From: Auanema rhodensis
Lineage: Eukaryota > Nematoda > Chromadorea > Rhabditida > Rhabditidae
Length of the DNA stretch: 64,000 bases
NCBI GenBank assembly: GCA_964057225.1
Contig: OZ059897.1
Location: 6,820,001 to 6,884,000, forward strand
Direction of reading: 5' to 3'
Shown here piece by piece: positions 10,614 to 22,598 of the stretch (its first letter is position 1; every line of letters starts with the position of its first letter). The notes under the pieces were generated by a model, which was given only the letters and a program-made list of their open reading frames with translations, was not told where the DNA came from and did no database searches. The position numbers and the translations under genes were made by a program.

Positions 10614-13069
10614 TTACAATTTAGACTTCATGGCCTTTTCTTTCAACAGTCTTCTTAAAATTTTTCCGGCTGCTGATTTAGGAATCTCAGTTAAAAATTC
10701 TACTCCACCTGCAAGCTGTTTGTAATGAGATACTTTGCCTAAAAAAAAATAATTAAATTTCAATTCATGCTTTTTGGTGTTACTTTTTACAAAATCTTTA
10801 ACTTCTTGTTCGGTAAGTTTATCATCGGCTCTAACAACGAAAGCTCGTGGCAGCTCTCCAGCCTTGGCATCAGGAATACCAATAACAGCAGCATCTCTGA
10901 TACGGGGATGGGATAAAAGTAAATCTTCAAGCTCGGCAGGAGCAACCTGTTATTTATTTTCATTTTAAAAGACCATATTAAGAAAATACTCACTTGAAGT
11001 CCCTTAACTTTAATTAATTCTTTAAGTCTATCAACAATGAAAAGATTTCCTTCCTTATCTACGTAACCAATATCTCCTGGAAATATCAACATTTAAAATG
11101 ATTTAAAGAAGTTTGCAAACCTGTATGGAGCCATCCGTCAATCACAGTGCTATTAGTAGCATCTGGTCTTCCTAAGTATCCAGCCATAACAGTTGGTCCA
11201 CGAATACAGATCTCTCCACGATCTCCTAGCTTGACTTCTTTTTGAGTTTCGACGTTAGTAATCTAAGATTTGAGTTGTTATTTCAAATCGAAAAAATAAT
11301 TTCTTACTCTCATTTCGAGATTAGAAGCTAACTTTCCGACACTACCGAATGGTTGGCCAGATGTGAGATCAGGGATATGAGAAGCCATAGAGCTTTCAGT
11401 CATACCGTACCCTTGTTGAATATACTTGATGTTCTTATATCTATTAGATAATTCTTCACAAATATCACGTCCAGCTGGAGCAGCTCCACAAATGACCAAT
11501 TCAACAGAGGAGAGATCAAATTTATCGCAAATAGGATGCTTAGCAAGGAAGACCATAATAGGTGGTACCAATGGAAGCATTCTGATCTGCAAGTTTTGTC
11601 TAGTTTATACCAATAGTTCTATGTTTGCTTACTTTATGATTCTGAATAGCATTACAGAAAGATTGAGGCTCAAACTGACTAAGAATAATTCCAGTACTAC
11701 CTTTCATAAGATTCACTGTGAGTAATCCTGTAAAATTACAATATTTCTGTTTGTAGAGTAAGAAATACATACCAAATCCATATACATGATAGAATGGCAA
11801 TAAGAGGATGAAAGATTCTTTCTCGTAATCCCAATCCTTATCCAATACATGACAGTTGTATTTAGTATCATGGCTTAAAAGTTTAAATTCTATTTCAACA
11901 AAAGAAGAATGGAATTTTAAATTTATAGTTATCAGAGAACAAAAATGAAAGGGACAGATAACGATAGGCAAAAAGATCAGTAAGATGAACAGCGGGTTTG
12001 AAAAGATGAAAATGTCAACATTTTCGCGTTTTCCCTCTTATATAGTTGTCAAAGTAACTGTACCATACTAGATTTCAAAATAGAAAGAGGTGATTTTTTT
12101 TCCAAAGGATATCTCACCCTCGGAGCAGCTTGGGTTTTCGCTCTTTACTTTTTAACGTTTTTGAAAAATGACTTACGATGTGTAAATGTGAAGCATCATA
12201 GAATAGTTGAAATGAGTAAGCATAACTCCCTTTGGTGGTCCAGTGGTTCCACTGTAATTATTGTTGTAACAAATAATCAAGCATGAATATTTTTTTTACC
12301 TAGAATATGGAAGCATAACTAAATCCTCCTTGATGTTCAAGTCAGGCTTTGGCAAATTGGGATCAGCTGGAGTTTGAATGATGGAGCTAAAGTTCAAAAC
12401 CTCTGGTGGAAGAACAGAGTTAGCGGATTTTGGAATGGCAATAATGATCTTAAAGAGATATTCTCATTTTGATTATAATATGAGCTATTACTTTGACTGT
12501 CTCGCTTTCTTTAGCAGCCTTGATAACTTTGGGAAGAAAATCTTCAGTTGTAATCACAGCTTTAGCTTTTGAGTCAGAAAACTGACGCTGAAGTTCATCT
12601 GAAAACAAACATATCAGGTTTTTTTATCCTGTACATTCATTCATACAATCAGTGAACAAGGCACTGGCTCCAGATACAACTCCTCCAGCACGCGTAACTC
12701 CCAAGAATCCTACAGCATATTGCCACATATTTGGAAGAACAAAGCAACACACATCTTTCTTCTAAATGATACATTAGCTATTTAGAGGAAAGCTGAGAAC
12801 AAACCCCGAATCCTCTTTGATGAAGATAAGTGGCTACTGAGTGAGTGTAATCATAGAGTTGTTGATAGGTAAGTTTGTCATTAGGGTTATGACCGTTAAT
12901 CTGAATTAATGAACATATGTTAGAAGAGGTGGGATCAGAAGATGTTTGGACTTACGAAAGCAATCTTGTTCTTTCCTTCATCAGCATGTCTCTTAATTTT
13001 GTTCAATACTATTTCGTGGAATGGAATAGTTGTATCCGGAACAGAGGCATAAGGTGACTTTATGACCAT
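10614..13069 (-). CDS. Peroxisomal acyl-CoA synthetase / 4-coumarate-CoA ligase-like enzyme
   Basis: ANL-superfamily enzyme that activates a carboxylic acid as an acyl-AMP and transfers it to CoA. About ten exons. Motifs in order: N-terminal [20 protein letters not shown]; the AMP-binding P-loop [12 protein letters not shown] near 12230-12310; [19 protein letters not shown] near 11390-11420; [15 protein letters not shown] spanning the intron near 11075-11130; the hinge region [12 protein letters not shown]; and [13 protein letters not shown], which contains the catalytic C-terminal Lys. The protein ends AMKSKL, a canonical type 1 peroxisomal targeting signal. TTCAG lies eight bases before the ATG, a likely trans-splice acceptor. 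The intron at about 11886-12176 is much longer than the others. In Caenorhabditis such peroxisomal acs enzymes are involved in lipid and ascaroside side-chain activation; the substrate here is unknown. Confidence 0.93.
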
Positions 13070-15543
13070 TTTAGATCTGAAGTTGAAATTAAAATACTGA
13101 AACTGACAAAGAATTCATTATAAGAGAAGCTGTAGTCATTGGAAGAGGAGAAAAGAATTTTTTTGAAAACTTATATAATAGAAAACCGGACAAAGCAGTC
13201 ACACGACTGATATATGAATAGACTGCTGATCACAGAAGGCGAATAGTAAATCTGATATAATTGATAGTCGTGACTCCGGGTTCTTATCATTTTCGAAAAA
13301 GAATAGACCATGAGACTAGGATGAAGAGATTAGGGCCTAGTAAGCTAGATAGGCAGTTTAAGAGTCAAACAGTTCTGATTTAAGCTTGAACTAATCAATG
13401 ACAAGCCAGATACGTCTGCTCAAAAACTGAAAAGACATGTAAATGAAGACGAGCTGTGTGGGGACGGTGATTAAATGCAAAACACAAGATAGGTTGATGT
13501 TCATTGCAAAATAAAAAAAAGAAGGAAATCTGTGATCAAGACTGATACAGATCAAATGTGATACTTGTTGCGGAAGCTAGAGTGTGGCCTACGTGATTCG
13601 TCATATAATTTGATAAAAGAATAAAGAAAAGGTCATACACATGTAAATAGAGTTCAGAAGAAATTTTGTAAAAATACATTTAGAAAGTAATAAAAGTTGT
13701 CGGTTTCTTTATAATACATAGATATATACATGTATATGCAATTGATTATATCTATAATTTTATATAATTATATTATTCATCTTATAAACTGATTTTAAGA
13801 TATTGACTGTATTTAATAAAACAAATTAATAGATTTTGAAGATTTTTATTTTACTGCACGTGAACGCTCAGACCGGTTGTTTCTTTTTCATTGAGTAATG
13901 TATTTTTCTGTTCAAACATGTAGTATAGTCAACGTTCATTAATGATAACATATGTTATTGCATCTTATTACATATCATTCAATTAGGCACCAATGAACTC
14001 AGGCTACAACGTCAAAAAGAGGCTTATCTCATTATCATGGACAAAAAAGTTTGTTTCCTTATCTTTTCTTGCAAATTTGTCATTATAAATGATACTAAAG
14101 CTTATCTCATATTCATATTTTCAAATAATTCGGATTGAAAAACAAATATTTCAACATTTTCAACTTCATTAGGTTTTTCAATACCATTTTCTTCTGTTTT
14201 AATATGTTTCTTTTCATTTTTTTTTCTCTAAAAAATAAGTATTATACATATATTTTTATATAATGTAGTTACATAAGTTTTTCAAATTAACTGAAAGAAA
14301 ACAAATTTTCCATTTTTTCACAACTGTGTTCTTGAATTTTCAACTTTCTTCTGACCGCCTTTTATGATGTTCTATTCTCCAAACTGTTTCCGATTTTAGT
14401 TGTTCATTTGTTTTAGTTATTCTACATATTTCATCCCAACTTCAGAGTTGTAACGTCTTGGGAAGAGGAATCACATCGATACTTGTATTATATTATGTAA
14501 AGCATGTAGTGCTGGAACATTTAGTGAATAACATGCCAATATAGTTTTAAGAATATAGAACAGAAGCAAAGACAAATGAAAAGTAACAATGAAAACCAAA
14601 ATATTCAAAGATAACGTATCGCTTAGACATAAGGAACAATTTAATTTTTACAATAAAATTATGAGTGGTCATTAGTTATCATTAGAAACATTTTTCCTGC
14701 AAATATTATACATGTCTGTAATTCTACTAACAAATTTAAAAAATCATTATCACAGTTGTATGGTAAGCTTCATCCTCATAGATTTGAAAAAACAGACAAT
14801 TCTAGAATATATATTGCTAAAATGCTTTATTAACCAGCTTTATCGCACGATAGAATATGTAGAACATACTCCGTAAAACCAAAAAAAGCAAACAATCACA
14901 TAGTTAAGATGAACACAAACTAATTTAAAAATTAATCAGGTTAATATGTAAATTGATCGATGATATACACTTCTTCTGGTTCTGGGTATGAATTCCAAAT
15001 AAACGTTACGATTTTGAATAAATTACAGGTTACTTCACCAAACAATTGAAAAGCAAATACCGAGAATATTAATTTGATTACGTATATTATCATTTGAAGT
15101 TTAAAATTGGATTTGGAGTGTTCTCTGTGTTGCTTGACTACTTAAAGATAAGCAAATGGAAGATATCGATCACAAGAATTGTAGATTCTAGTAAAATACT
15201 AACATAACAATACAAATTATTTTATATTTCGAAGAACTAATAAATTGGAAGAAAGTTTAAAGAGAAGGCAAACCTTTATCTGTGAAATAAACAACTTCAT
15301 TAGATAAATTATAAACGGGTTGATAAGGATTGTGAACATAGCTTAAACTCATTATGAGCTTTGAAAAAGTAACTTTTAAGCTTACTTTTTTTAATTTTTG
15401 GAAAAATTTTCACGTGAAAGTTCACGTAACCTAGAAATGAGCGGAAGTACGTAAATTATGAAAGTGGGTAGTGAATTAAGAAAATTTATAATCAAAAACA
15501 AATAATATAATATATTTGAACGGATTAAGAGAAAGTTCAATCC
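13070..15543. other. Intergenic, AT-rich, no gene seen
   Basis: About 2.5 kb without a supported exon on either strand. It contains isolated CACGTG elements at 13857-13862 and 15411-15416. The second sits in TTTTCACGTGAAAG and is followed at once by TTCACGTAAC. Confidence 0.6.
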
Positions 15544-16965
15544 TCATGTAAGTACAAAAATATTTGTGCTGACTGGTACGAACGGTGATTTGAAGAAAAA
15601 CTTTTGTTGTACGCTTCTTAAGTTTAAAAAATCTAAAAGAAAAGAAAATATAAGATAATATTAAAGAATTGAAGCTTGCTCTATGTACTACTTACCCTTT
15701 TTAAACTTAGTTAAAATATGATTGTTGAAGACGATGATTCCAATTGTTGTGGCTAAACTATGCAATTGTATAAAAGTTATTAATATATGTGAAACATCTG
15801 AAATATATACACAGTGAAGTTATGTTATCTCTCAACATACCTAATGATACTGGAAAATCAAAAAACAGAATGAAATGCATGATTATCATAGGGCAAGCCA
15901 AAAAACTTGAAGGTATTAAAGTCTAAACATGTAATTTAGTATCTGGTTAATATCAATCGGATTCAAAATTGAAGCTATTCAATCATACAAATAGTATTTT
16001 ATCTTATTTATCAGCTATTTATCAGTTAAGGCTATACGAATTACCTGAAACTCGAGAGCCCTAAGTGATTTCCTGTGAAGTAGGCATGTTCTATTGGACA
16101 TAGATAGTTTATGTTTGTTCAGATTCCATATAATTAAGTATTTGAGGAGAAGTAGTGATGAAATAAATACTGTACTACTTATAAAAAAAAGAAATATTTC
16201 AATGCGTACAGAAAATTCCTGAGAATAACGTCCTATATTTGTGAATTTGGAATATGCAAAAGTACAGCATAAGATATACAGGACTGCAATAAGCATAAAA
16301 GGAAAATGATTATATGTATATCTGGAGTTCATTAACCAACCTTAACTAAACTTTCCATACTGGATGAAGTATGAGGAATACTTGTCATAGTAAACACAAA
16401 GGGAACTGTGTACAACAGAATAATCACACAAATTCCAGAACGAAAAAGCTTTGTTGAACCATTGGATTTGTCACCACATACTAGCCAATACCGATAGAAA
16501 AATAAAATGATACACATGGCAAAGCTAATAAAATGAAGAAATACATCGATGTCAGTTTGATAATAAAAGGAAATTCCCAACGAATTAAGAGGGCCAATGC
16601 TATATCCAGATAACAGCGGCAAGTAATATACAGGAATCTAAGATAAATTTGTTTATTTGTTGCTTCTGTTTCTAATGTATTACTGATAATAAGGTTACAC
16701 ATGCACCAGAAATTAAGCAGGAAATATGATAAACATAGATGTAATACTTGTATGATCCATATTCATCTATGAATGTTTTACTCATCAAATGAGAACAATA
16801 TATTCCAAAGATTAAAGTTATTGCACCAATAACGTATGAAACAATTATAAACCATAGTTTGGCTTCAGGAACAGAAGTGCCTGGACAATAAGCTAGCTCA
16901 TATTTGGAAATGTTGACCGCTGTCAACATCTGTAGAATACTTGATGACAACTCACGGAAGTACAC
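15544..16965 (-). CDS. Seven-transmembrane chemoreceptor, Str superfamily, SRI-like
   Basis: Nematode chemosensory GPCR, expected in ciliated sensory neurons. Exon 1 ends in a hydrophobic segment (YYIYVYHISCLISGACVTLL). Exon 2 (about 16658 downward) holds YYLPLLSGYSIGPLNSLGIS, which resembles the SRI consensus around the second loop, and several TM segments (FVFTMTSIP). Exon 3 starts VLYILCCTFAYSKF and ends HRKSLRALEFQ, and exon 4 begins TLIPSSFLACPMII. Then come HSLATTIGIIVFNNHILTKF, typical of TM7 of this superfamily, and a short tail with stop at 15544-15546. The donor before exon 3 must be the one at about 16330 (phase 1) to keep the 7TM frame. The first ATG is 16965, but an internal Met at 16929 fits the family N-terminus better. 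The last exon join is the least certain. Confidence 0.8.
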
Positions 16966-17810
16966 GAAAAATAGTCCTAATACGACATTTATATATACTT
17001 ATGTATACTATATTTAAATTAATCGTAATGAGATACAATTAACTTCTTGTACTAAATATGTTCATAACTTGACATTTATTTCAGAAGTACACAATATCTT
17101 ATTGAATCGTATCAAATTCTTACATTGAATTTCCGTGAAACAATCATGAAAAACAAATTTAGATTATTATTATTCATAAATTTTAATTTAATGACAATTA
17201 GAATGATTGATTTGAAAAAAAAGTTAGAGAAAATGAGATATTTAAGAAAATCAAATAAATAGTTATTAAATTTGAAAAGTTTTCAGACATGTATCACGGA
17301 TATCAGTTGATGAAATTAGTTTTTCTCATTATAAAGAAAGAAATATATGTACCCAAAAATCATTGTGGACTGAAATTTAAAGAAAAAAATGGATCTGAGA
17401 CTTTTGCTGATGATTTTATGTTTTTGTCTGTTACTGAACCTAAAATTAGTAAAATAATTGAAAAAAAAAATTAGTGATGTAGCGTTTCTTCAAATATATT
17501 TTCGAGTTTTCTAAATTCTTTAATATGATAAGTAACTTATATGCATTATATTATATTTCCGATCACCAAGTTTGATATGTTGTTGTTTCATCAGTCAAGT
17601 CAAGTAATTGCATAAATTCTTTTAACTTCCATTGCTCCATAGCAGACTTTCATTTGGAAAAATGCTTTGAGAGAAGTGTTTACTATTGAAATTGTATAAT
17701 GTTTGTTGGTTAATGTATTATATACATAAAATGTTAAGCGAACAAATAGTTACAATTTAAATTTTGAATTTTAAAGATTTTCTTTAAATTTTGCATTTTT
17801 CTCTGAATGT

Positions 17811-17861
17811 ACGTTTGAAATGTTGGCACGTGAGCGCTTCACGTGCCAACATTTTAAACGT
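17811..17861. repeat. Near-perfect hairpin with two CACGTG cores
   Basis: Arms 17811-17833 and 17839-17861 are 23 bases each and complementary at 22 positions, with one G-T pair (17817/17855) and a 5-base centre. Each arm carries GGCACGTGA. The loop is very short, which suits a DNA palindrome, a cruciform or a mobile-element relic better than a microRNA precursor. Confidence 0.9.
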
Positions 17862-18168
17862 GTATTTTATGCTAATTAGATAATAAGTGAGCATGACATA
17901 GAGAGTAAAAGAAACGGAATAACTATGATAAAACATTAAATTGAATAGCTTTTAAATATATTTTTATTTATTTAAGAGATTGTAGAGAATAAGTTACAAC
18001 ACAAGTTTACAAGTTAATTTATCTATCTCGCTCTCTACCTCATCTACCTCGCATACGTTATACATACTATGTACATATATAATATAGTATAATATTTATA
18101 TATTTATATGTATGTGAGTTAGATGAATTAGGTTTCTAGATTATAAAATAAGCTTTTATTGCGAGGAG

Positions 18169-18358
18169 AAAGGGTGTGGCTAGTGCTTACGGAAGAGCTA
18201 CTGATTTGGGAAAGTTCAAAAAGCAAGATAATGAACTGAAAATTCAATATTTTCACAAAAAATCAATTGATGTTTGTACAACTGAAATCATTGAATTAGA
18301 TCTCATTAATGACACTTTCCAATTGAAATGATCGTATTGCTCCTTTGCCACACCCTTT
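18169..18358. repeat. Candidate terminal inverted repeats, MITE-like
   Basis: AAAGGGTGTGGC at 18169-18180 is matched by its exact reverse complement at 18347-18358. An AAGCTT lies outside each arm (near 18151 and 18363) at different spacing. The 166 bases between hold no gene. This could be a small non-autonomous transposon or chance. Confidence 0.4.
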
Positions 18359-18674
18359 GTGATAAGCTTGTTCATCATAAAGATCAAACTAATATTTTTA
18401 AAAAAGATCACAAGATTAAAAAATACAAAGCAATATATTTGAATATATTATTCGAACTTAGTGATAATACAATTGATATGAATGTATATGATGTGTGTAT
18501 ATCCAAAAATTAATATAAATATACATATATATCTTCCTATAGTAAAGTTATAACATACAAAGTTCGGATGTGATGTACTATCTGGAGGCTTATGTTTCTG
18601 TTAAACGTTAAAACCAATTAGCTAATCTAATATACTAGATGCAAGATTAGATAGCAGTTGAGATTTCTATACTA

Positions 18675-18725
18675 CTGATATCATGCAATTTTTATCAAAA
18701 CATATTCTAAGATGAGTATATATAC
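18675..18725 (+). promoter_or_regulatory. Promoter elements of lysozyme gene A: GATA sites and TATA-like box
   Basis: CTGATA at 18675-18680 and TTATCA (TGATAA on the other strand) at 18692-18697 are GATA-type sites, and GTATATATA at 18717-18725 lies about 50 bases before the ATG. Nematode intestinal genes, including lysozymes, are typically driven by GATA factors, so gut expression is a reasonable inference. The same elements are carried by the three inverse copies. Confidence 0.5.
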
Positions 18726-18774
18726 CAAAGTTTGAAGCTAGCTATTAACAAGCTGTCATACTTTGTTCTAAACA

Positions 18775-19784
18775 ATGAAACTCTTCATCTTGGTCAACTT
18801 CATCCTTATCGGATATGCCGCAGCTCAGGTATTTCCATTCTTCTCAGCTTCTTTCTTATTCATTTTTAATATTTCAGTATAAGATACAAGGAATTGATAT
18901 TAAACAACCAGTAACAGAAGCACAGGTTCGCTGTTTAAAAGCTGAGAATGTCATCTCGCTTTACATCAGGTTACTTCGTAGTTAAAGATTTTTCATTCGA
19001 ACTGATGTTGCTTTCAGAGCTTATATGTCTTTGAATGGGGGAATGTTCGACCACAATGCTTGTGCTAGTTACAAAAGTTCTTCCCAATGTAAGATTTTCA
19101 TGTTTTACCTGAACAACCACCACTGCTCTTCGTAGTCTGAAAAGGAAAAATGAAAAATTGAAAAACGCGCACTTTCTTACAGATGCTATTACTCATGTGT
19201 ACATGGACCCAGCTCCTATTGGATCGAAGACTGGAAAAGATCAGATTGAAGAGATGTTTACCGGATTAGCCAAATGTAGTTTAGATTCTTACATCAAATT
19301 CTTCTGGATTTCGGTAGAAAACCCATAGCAATTGATGAGAAATTATGTAATTCAGGTTGTATCTCCATCTATTTGGAGTCATAATAGCAATCAGAATCTC
19401 AACTTTATCAAAGACTTGGTTAGAACTTCTGAAGCAAAGGTATAGAACTTTCAATGTCAATTCGGATTTTTTTTATTAAGAATGTTTCTATCGGAATTTA
19501 TACCAATGAACATGATTGGAATGCTATTACTGGAAGTGCCAATCATACTATATTAACCACCGGAACAGAGCCCATTGCATTATGGTATTTCTTACAATTT
19601 TCAAATTTAATTTAATTTTAACTATTTGAGGTATGCTAATGCTCCTCAGTCTGGAGAAGCCGCTCAGAATTTGGACAACTTCAAGCCTTTTGGTGGATGG
19701 GAATCAAAATTGGTTAACACAGTACAGTATGCTAAGAGTGCAACTGTTTGTAAAATTTCTTGTAACAAGGATTTCTTTGTATAA
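18775..19784 (+). CDS. lys: LYS-type (GH25-like) invertebrate lysozyme, gene A
   Basis: Secreted lysozyme-family protein of the Caenorhabditis LYS type, normally a gut antibacterial or digestive protein. Seven or so short exons give about 229 residues. Signal peptide MKLFILVNFILIGYAAAQ; start of the mature domain GIDIKQPVTEAQVRCLKAE; then AYMSLNGGMFDHNACASY, the central FFWISVVSPSIW, the strongly family-typical GIYTNEHDWNAITG, PIALWYANAP and NFKPFGGWESK. The C-terminus is CKISCNKDFFV. Cysteines suit a disulfide-bonded secreted protein. At the site where classical GH25 enzymes have a D-x-E pair, the sequence reads WISV, so activity is uncertain; many LYS proteins differ here too. Paralogue of gene B 1 kb downstream, with the same intron positions. 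Source of the three inverse copies in the array. Confidence 0.92.
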
Positions 19785-20767
19785 TTTTTATTATACATAT
19801 ATTCATTTGAAAAAAAATATTATTATTTAAATAAAAGTTATTTTGTTCTTTATTCTTGTAAATTTTTCTAATAATTTTACGAAATCACAATTATAAATGT
19901 AACATTTATTGAAATTAGTTTATCTTTTCAATGTAGAGACGGTTTTCATGGTATACTGTAATGATACAGTACATCACTCTTGTCCAGTTTTGCGAGTTGC
20001 CAACCTATGATATACTGGTTCGGGTAGAAAGGTTAAAAAAGTTTTTAAAAGTAATTAGAATATTCTATCTATCATCTGGATATAGCTTTGAAATGATAAT
20101 TTCCTTAAAAAAATCGTTCTCAACAATATTTTTACTCATTTTTTCTATTTATGTGGCGTTCAAATTTAAATTTTTCATTTAACAAACTTTTAAAATCTAA
20201 AACATATTTTAAAATAGAAAAATACTCATTCAACATATTAATCATGTAAAGCAAATATTGTAAAAACATTGAGATCTAATATCATTAGTTATACTTAAAG
20301 CATGTTCTACAGCATGTATGAAATTGAAATTTAATTTTTGATTGTAAACAAATAAAATCGGTTGCTTCTTACTTTGATGTCAACACACAAATTATACATT
20401 AATAATACAAATGAACATATTTAATAAACAAGACAATATCCTGACAAAAAGAAAACAATGGTTTGAATTAATAAATCCAATTTTAGATAATCAATCTGTA
20501 AAGATTGATTTTTTTTGCGATAAGAAGAGTGTTGCAACTAACTGTTTTCCGTTATCACAGAATGAGGAAGAGATTGCAGAGTGAATAGAAATATGATATA
20601 CGAGAGACAGAGAGAAAGAAAGAGGGAGAAAGAGAGAAAGAAAGAGGGCGAAAGAGAAGAAAATAATTTTTGTCTCTAAAAATTGTTCTGAAAACCGAAG
20701 GAAAATTATAATCAATTCCCAATAAATTGTCACTCTCTGTCATTTTACCTAGAAATTCTCTTTAAAA

Positions 20768-21788
20768 ATGCGGCTTTTCGCACTCTGTTGCATCTTGGTA
20801 GGCATAGCTAAAGCGAAGGTATTTTTTTTACAAATATCAGTTGTTTTTTATAATTTTTAAAAATGTTTTAGGATCCTTTTCAACAAGAAATTGATATTAA
20901 ACAGCCTATAACTCAAGCACAGGTAAATTGCCTAAAAGCCAACAATATCTCCACTGTTTATGCCAGGTATTTCCAGAAATGAAAAATTGCTATAAACTAA
21001 ACATTTGAGAGCCTACACCTCAGCAAATGGTGGAATGTTTGATTATAACATCTGTAACACCTACAAAGCCGTGAGCCAGAGTATGTATTACTTGTTCTTT
21101 CATCAAAGATAAAACCGATTAGCATCTTATGAACGAGATAAATAATCATTACAAATGTTGTATTACAGCTAATATATTTCCTGATCTTTACATGGAACCT
21201 TCTGTTAGTGGAGGAAAAACAGCTAAAGATCAATTCAACGAGATGTATTCAGGTTTAACTAGTCCACAATGTAATTACCATGCAAACTATTTTTGGCTTT
21301 GGGTATACAACTCTATCGTATGTGCCAATGTATCATTCACTTTATAGGTTGTATCTCCGCAAAATTGGAAGAAAGATCCAACAGTTAATGTGCGGTTTAT
21401 CAAAGATATTATTGATGCTGCTTTGGCTAAAGTGAGAAACTTGAGTTTGAACTTGAGCGTTTATATTATTTTGTTTTCAGTTGGTTTTTGTAGGCATCTA
21501 TACAAATGAAAATGATTGGAAAACTATAACTCAAAACACTGACCATCATGAACTGGGAGCTGGTCGTTATCCATATGGATTATGGTATCTTGTAGATTAA
21601 ATTATTTTAGTTTTACTTATATTATTTTCAGGTTAGCAAATGGTACAAAAAGCGGACAAGATCCACATAGTTTAAATGGATTTAATCCTTTTGGTGGATT
21701 CACAATTAATGATATTTGTTCTGTACAATATTCCCAAAACGAAAATATTTGTGGAATAGCTTGTAATAGAGATTTTGGTCCAAGCTAA
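20768..21788 (+). CDS. lys: LYS-type (GH25-like) invertebrate lysozyme, gene B
   Basis: Paralogue of gene A with the same exon plan, about 231 residues. Signal peptide MRLFALCCILVGIAKAK; then EIDIKQPITQAQVNCLKANN, AYTSANGGMFDYNICNTY, FWLWVVSPQNW, GIYTNENDWKTIT, GLWLANGTKSG, FNPFGGF, and the tail CGIACNRDFGPS. The catalytic D-x-E of classical GH25 enzymes is replaced by WLWV at the equivalent place. The intron before AYTSANGG ends in TTTGAG rather than CAG. The promoter side lies just outside the inverted duplication arm. The last two exons (21481-21788) and downstream flank are the source of the four truncated B tails in the array, and a piece of its third coding exon is present inverted in every junction repeat. 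Confidence 0.92.
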
Positions 21789-22347
21789 GTGAACTGTCTC
21801 ATAGTTTACGGATTTAAATTGAAATCCAACAACTTTCATATGTAGATTTTGAACATAAAGCTGATGTAGACCACTATATTCTTTTTTTTCTCCATTTGAT
21901 TGCTTAATCACTTATTGGTTTCTCAGATCCAATAGTGTAGATTTAGAGTTTGTGCTGTTTAGAATAGAATTCTATCCTCTACGGGTAATATTCTAAGTCA
22001 AAATCTAACTTATACAGTTTGGTTTCTAATGTAAACCATTTGAAGATTGTCATTTCGACCGGAAAAGCATTAAATGAAGCAGTTGAGCTTTTAAAAACTA
22101 AGAAAATACAGTTTTGAATCTATATTATATCATATTCATATTTTTATATTAGAAAATAAGGAGAGATGTCGAAATCATAGGTCTTCTCTGACTCACTGCA
22201 ACCTGGTACAAGAGGGACCGACAATGGAGAAGCTTCCAGACAACCTCATAAACCATTAATTGCTGGCAAACAAGCATAACACGAGTTGTAACACAACCAA
22301 TGAGCTATTGAAAAGAAATGGTCCAACACCAACATATTAATGGTTGA
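21789..22347. other. Downstream flank of lysozyme B, part of the array unit, no gene seen
   Basis: About 560 bases of AT-rich sequence repeated with each complete B tail (next copies at 27680-28238, 32986-33544, 38877-39435). Open frames on the - strand here are shadows of the B exon. No other signal. Confidence 0.6.
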
Positions 22348-22516
22348 ACTGTTAAGAAAGCGAAATGATTCAACGAGAATGAACTTGATAAACACCATTT
22401 TACGTATGTATATGACTAGTTAAACCTGAATACATCTCGTTGAATTGATCTTTAACTGTTTTTCCTCCACTAACAGAAGGTTCCATGTAAAGATTAGGGC
22501 TCAACTTTGTAGATCA
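22348..22516. repeat. 169-bp junction repeat, copy 1
   Basis: Seven copies flank the pieces of the array, with starts at 22348, 27187, 28239, 32493, 33545, 38384 and 39436. The inner part (about 22434-22495 here) is the reverse complement of lysozyme B exon sequence at about 21187-21262, with one or two substitutions. After this copy gene C begins; after the alternate copies the sequence continues into a B tail. As direct repeats they are natural sites for unequal exchange. Confidence 0.93.
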
Positions 22517-22598
22517 AACAAAAGCAAAAAATTATTTATTAAATATAACAAAGATAGAAGAATCACCATATACATCAATCGTACATGTGTATTTGGAA

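Larger units (their letters stand above)
16966..18463. other. Intergenic, AT-rich, with inverted repeats
   Basis: No supported gene. It contains the CACGTG hairpin at 17811-17861 and a 12-bp inverted repeat pair at 18169-18180 and 18347-18358, both described separately. Confidence 0.6.
18464..20693 (+). repeat. Left arm of the large inverted duplication (original lysozyme A segment)
   Basis: This segment, holding the whole lysozyme A gene, its promoter, and the spacer up to the lysozyme B promoter, reappears in inverse orientation at 24953-27160 and in further copies at about 30259-32466 and 36150-38357. Over the A gene the mirror relation is exact: coordinates of matching bases in arm 1 and the first inverse copy sum to 45,624. 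Towards the B side the inverse copies lack 22 bases of a GA-rich microsatellite (20615-20650 region). Ends are judged by eye to within a few bases. Confidence 0.92.

Noticed and set aside
17811-17861. MicroRNA precursor at the CACGTG hairpin
   Set aside because: The stem is only 23 bp with a 5-base loop, too short for a typical precursor.
21672-21911. 79-codon - strand frame repeated with each complete B tail
   Set aside because: Mostly antisense to the last lysozyme B exon; a shadow frame.
22480-22500. TTAGGG in the junction repeat as an interstitial telomere trace
   Set aside because: Only a single hexamer, and nematode telomeres use TTAGGC.
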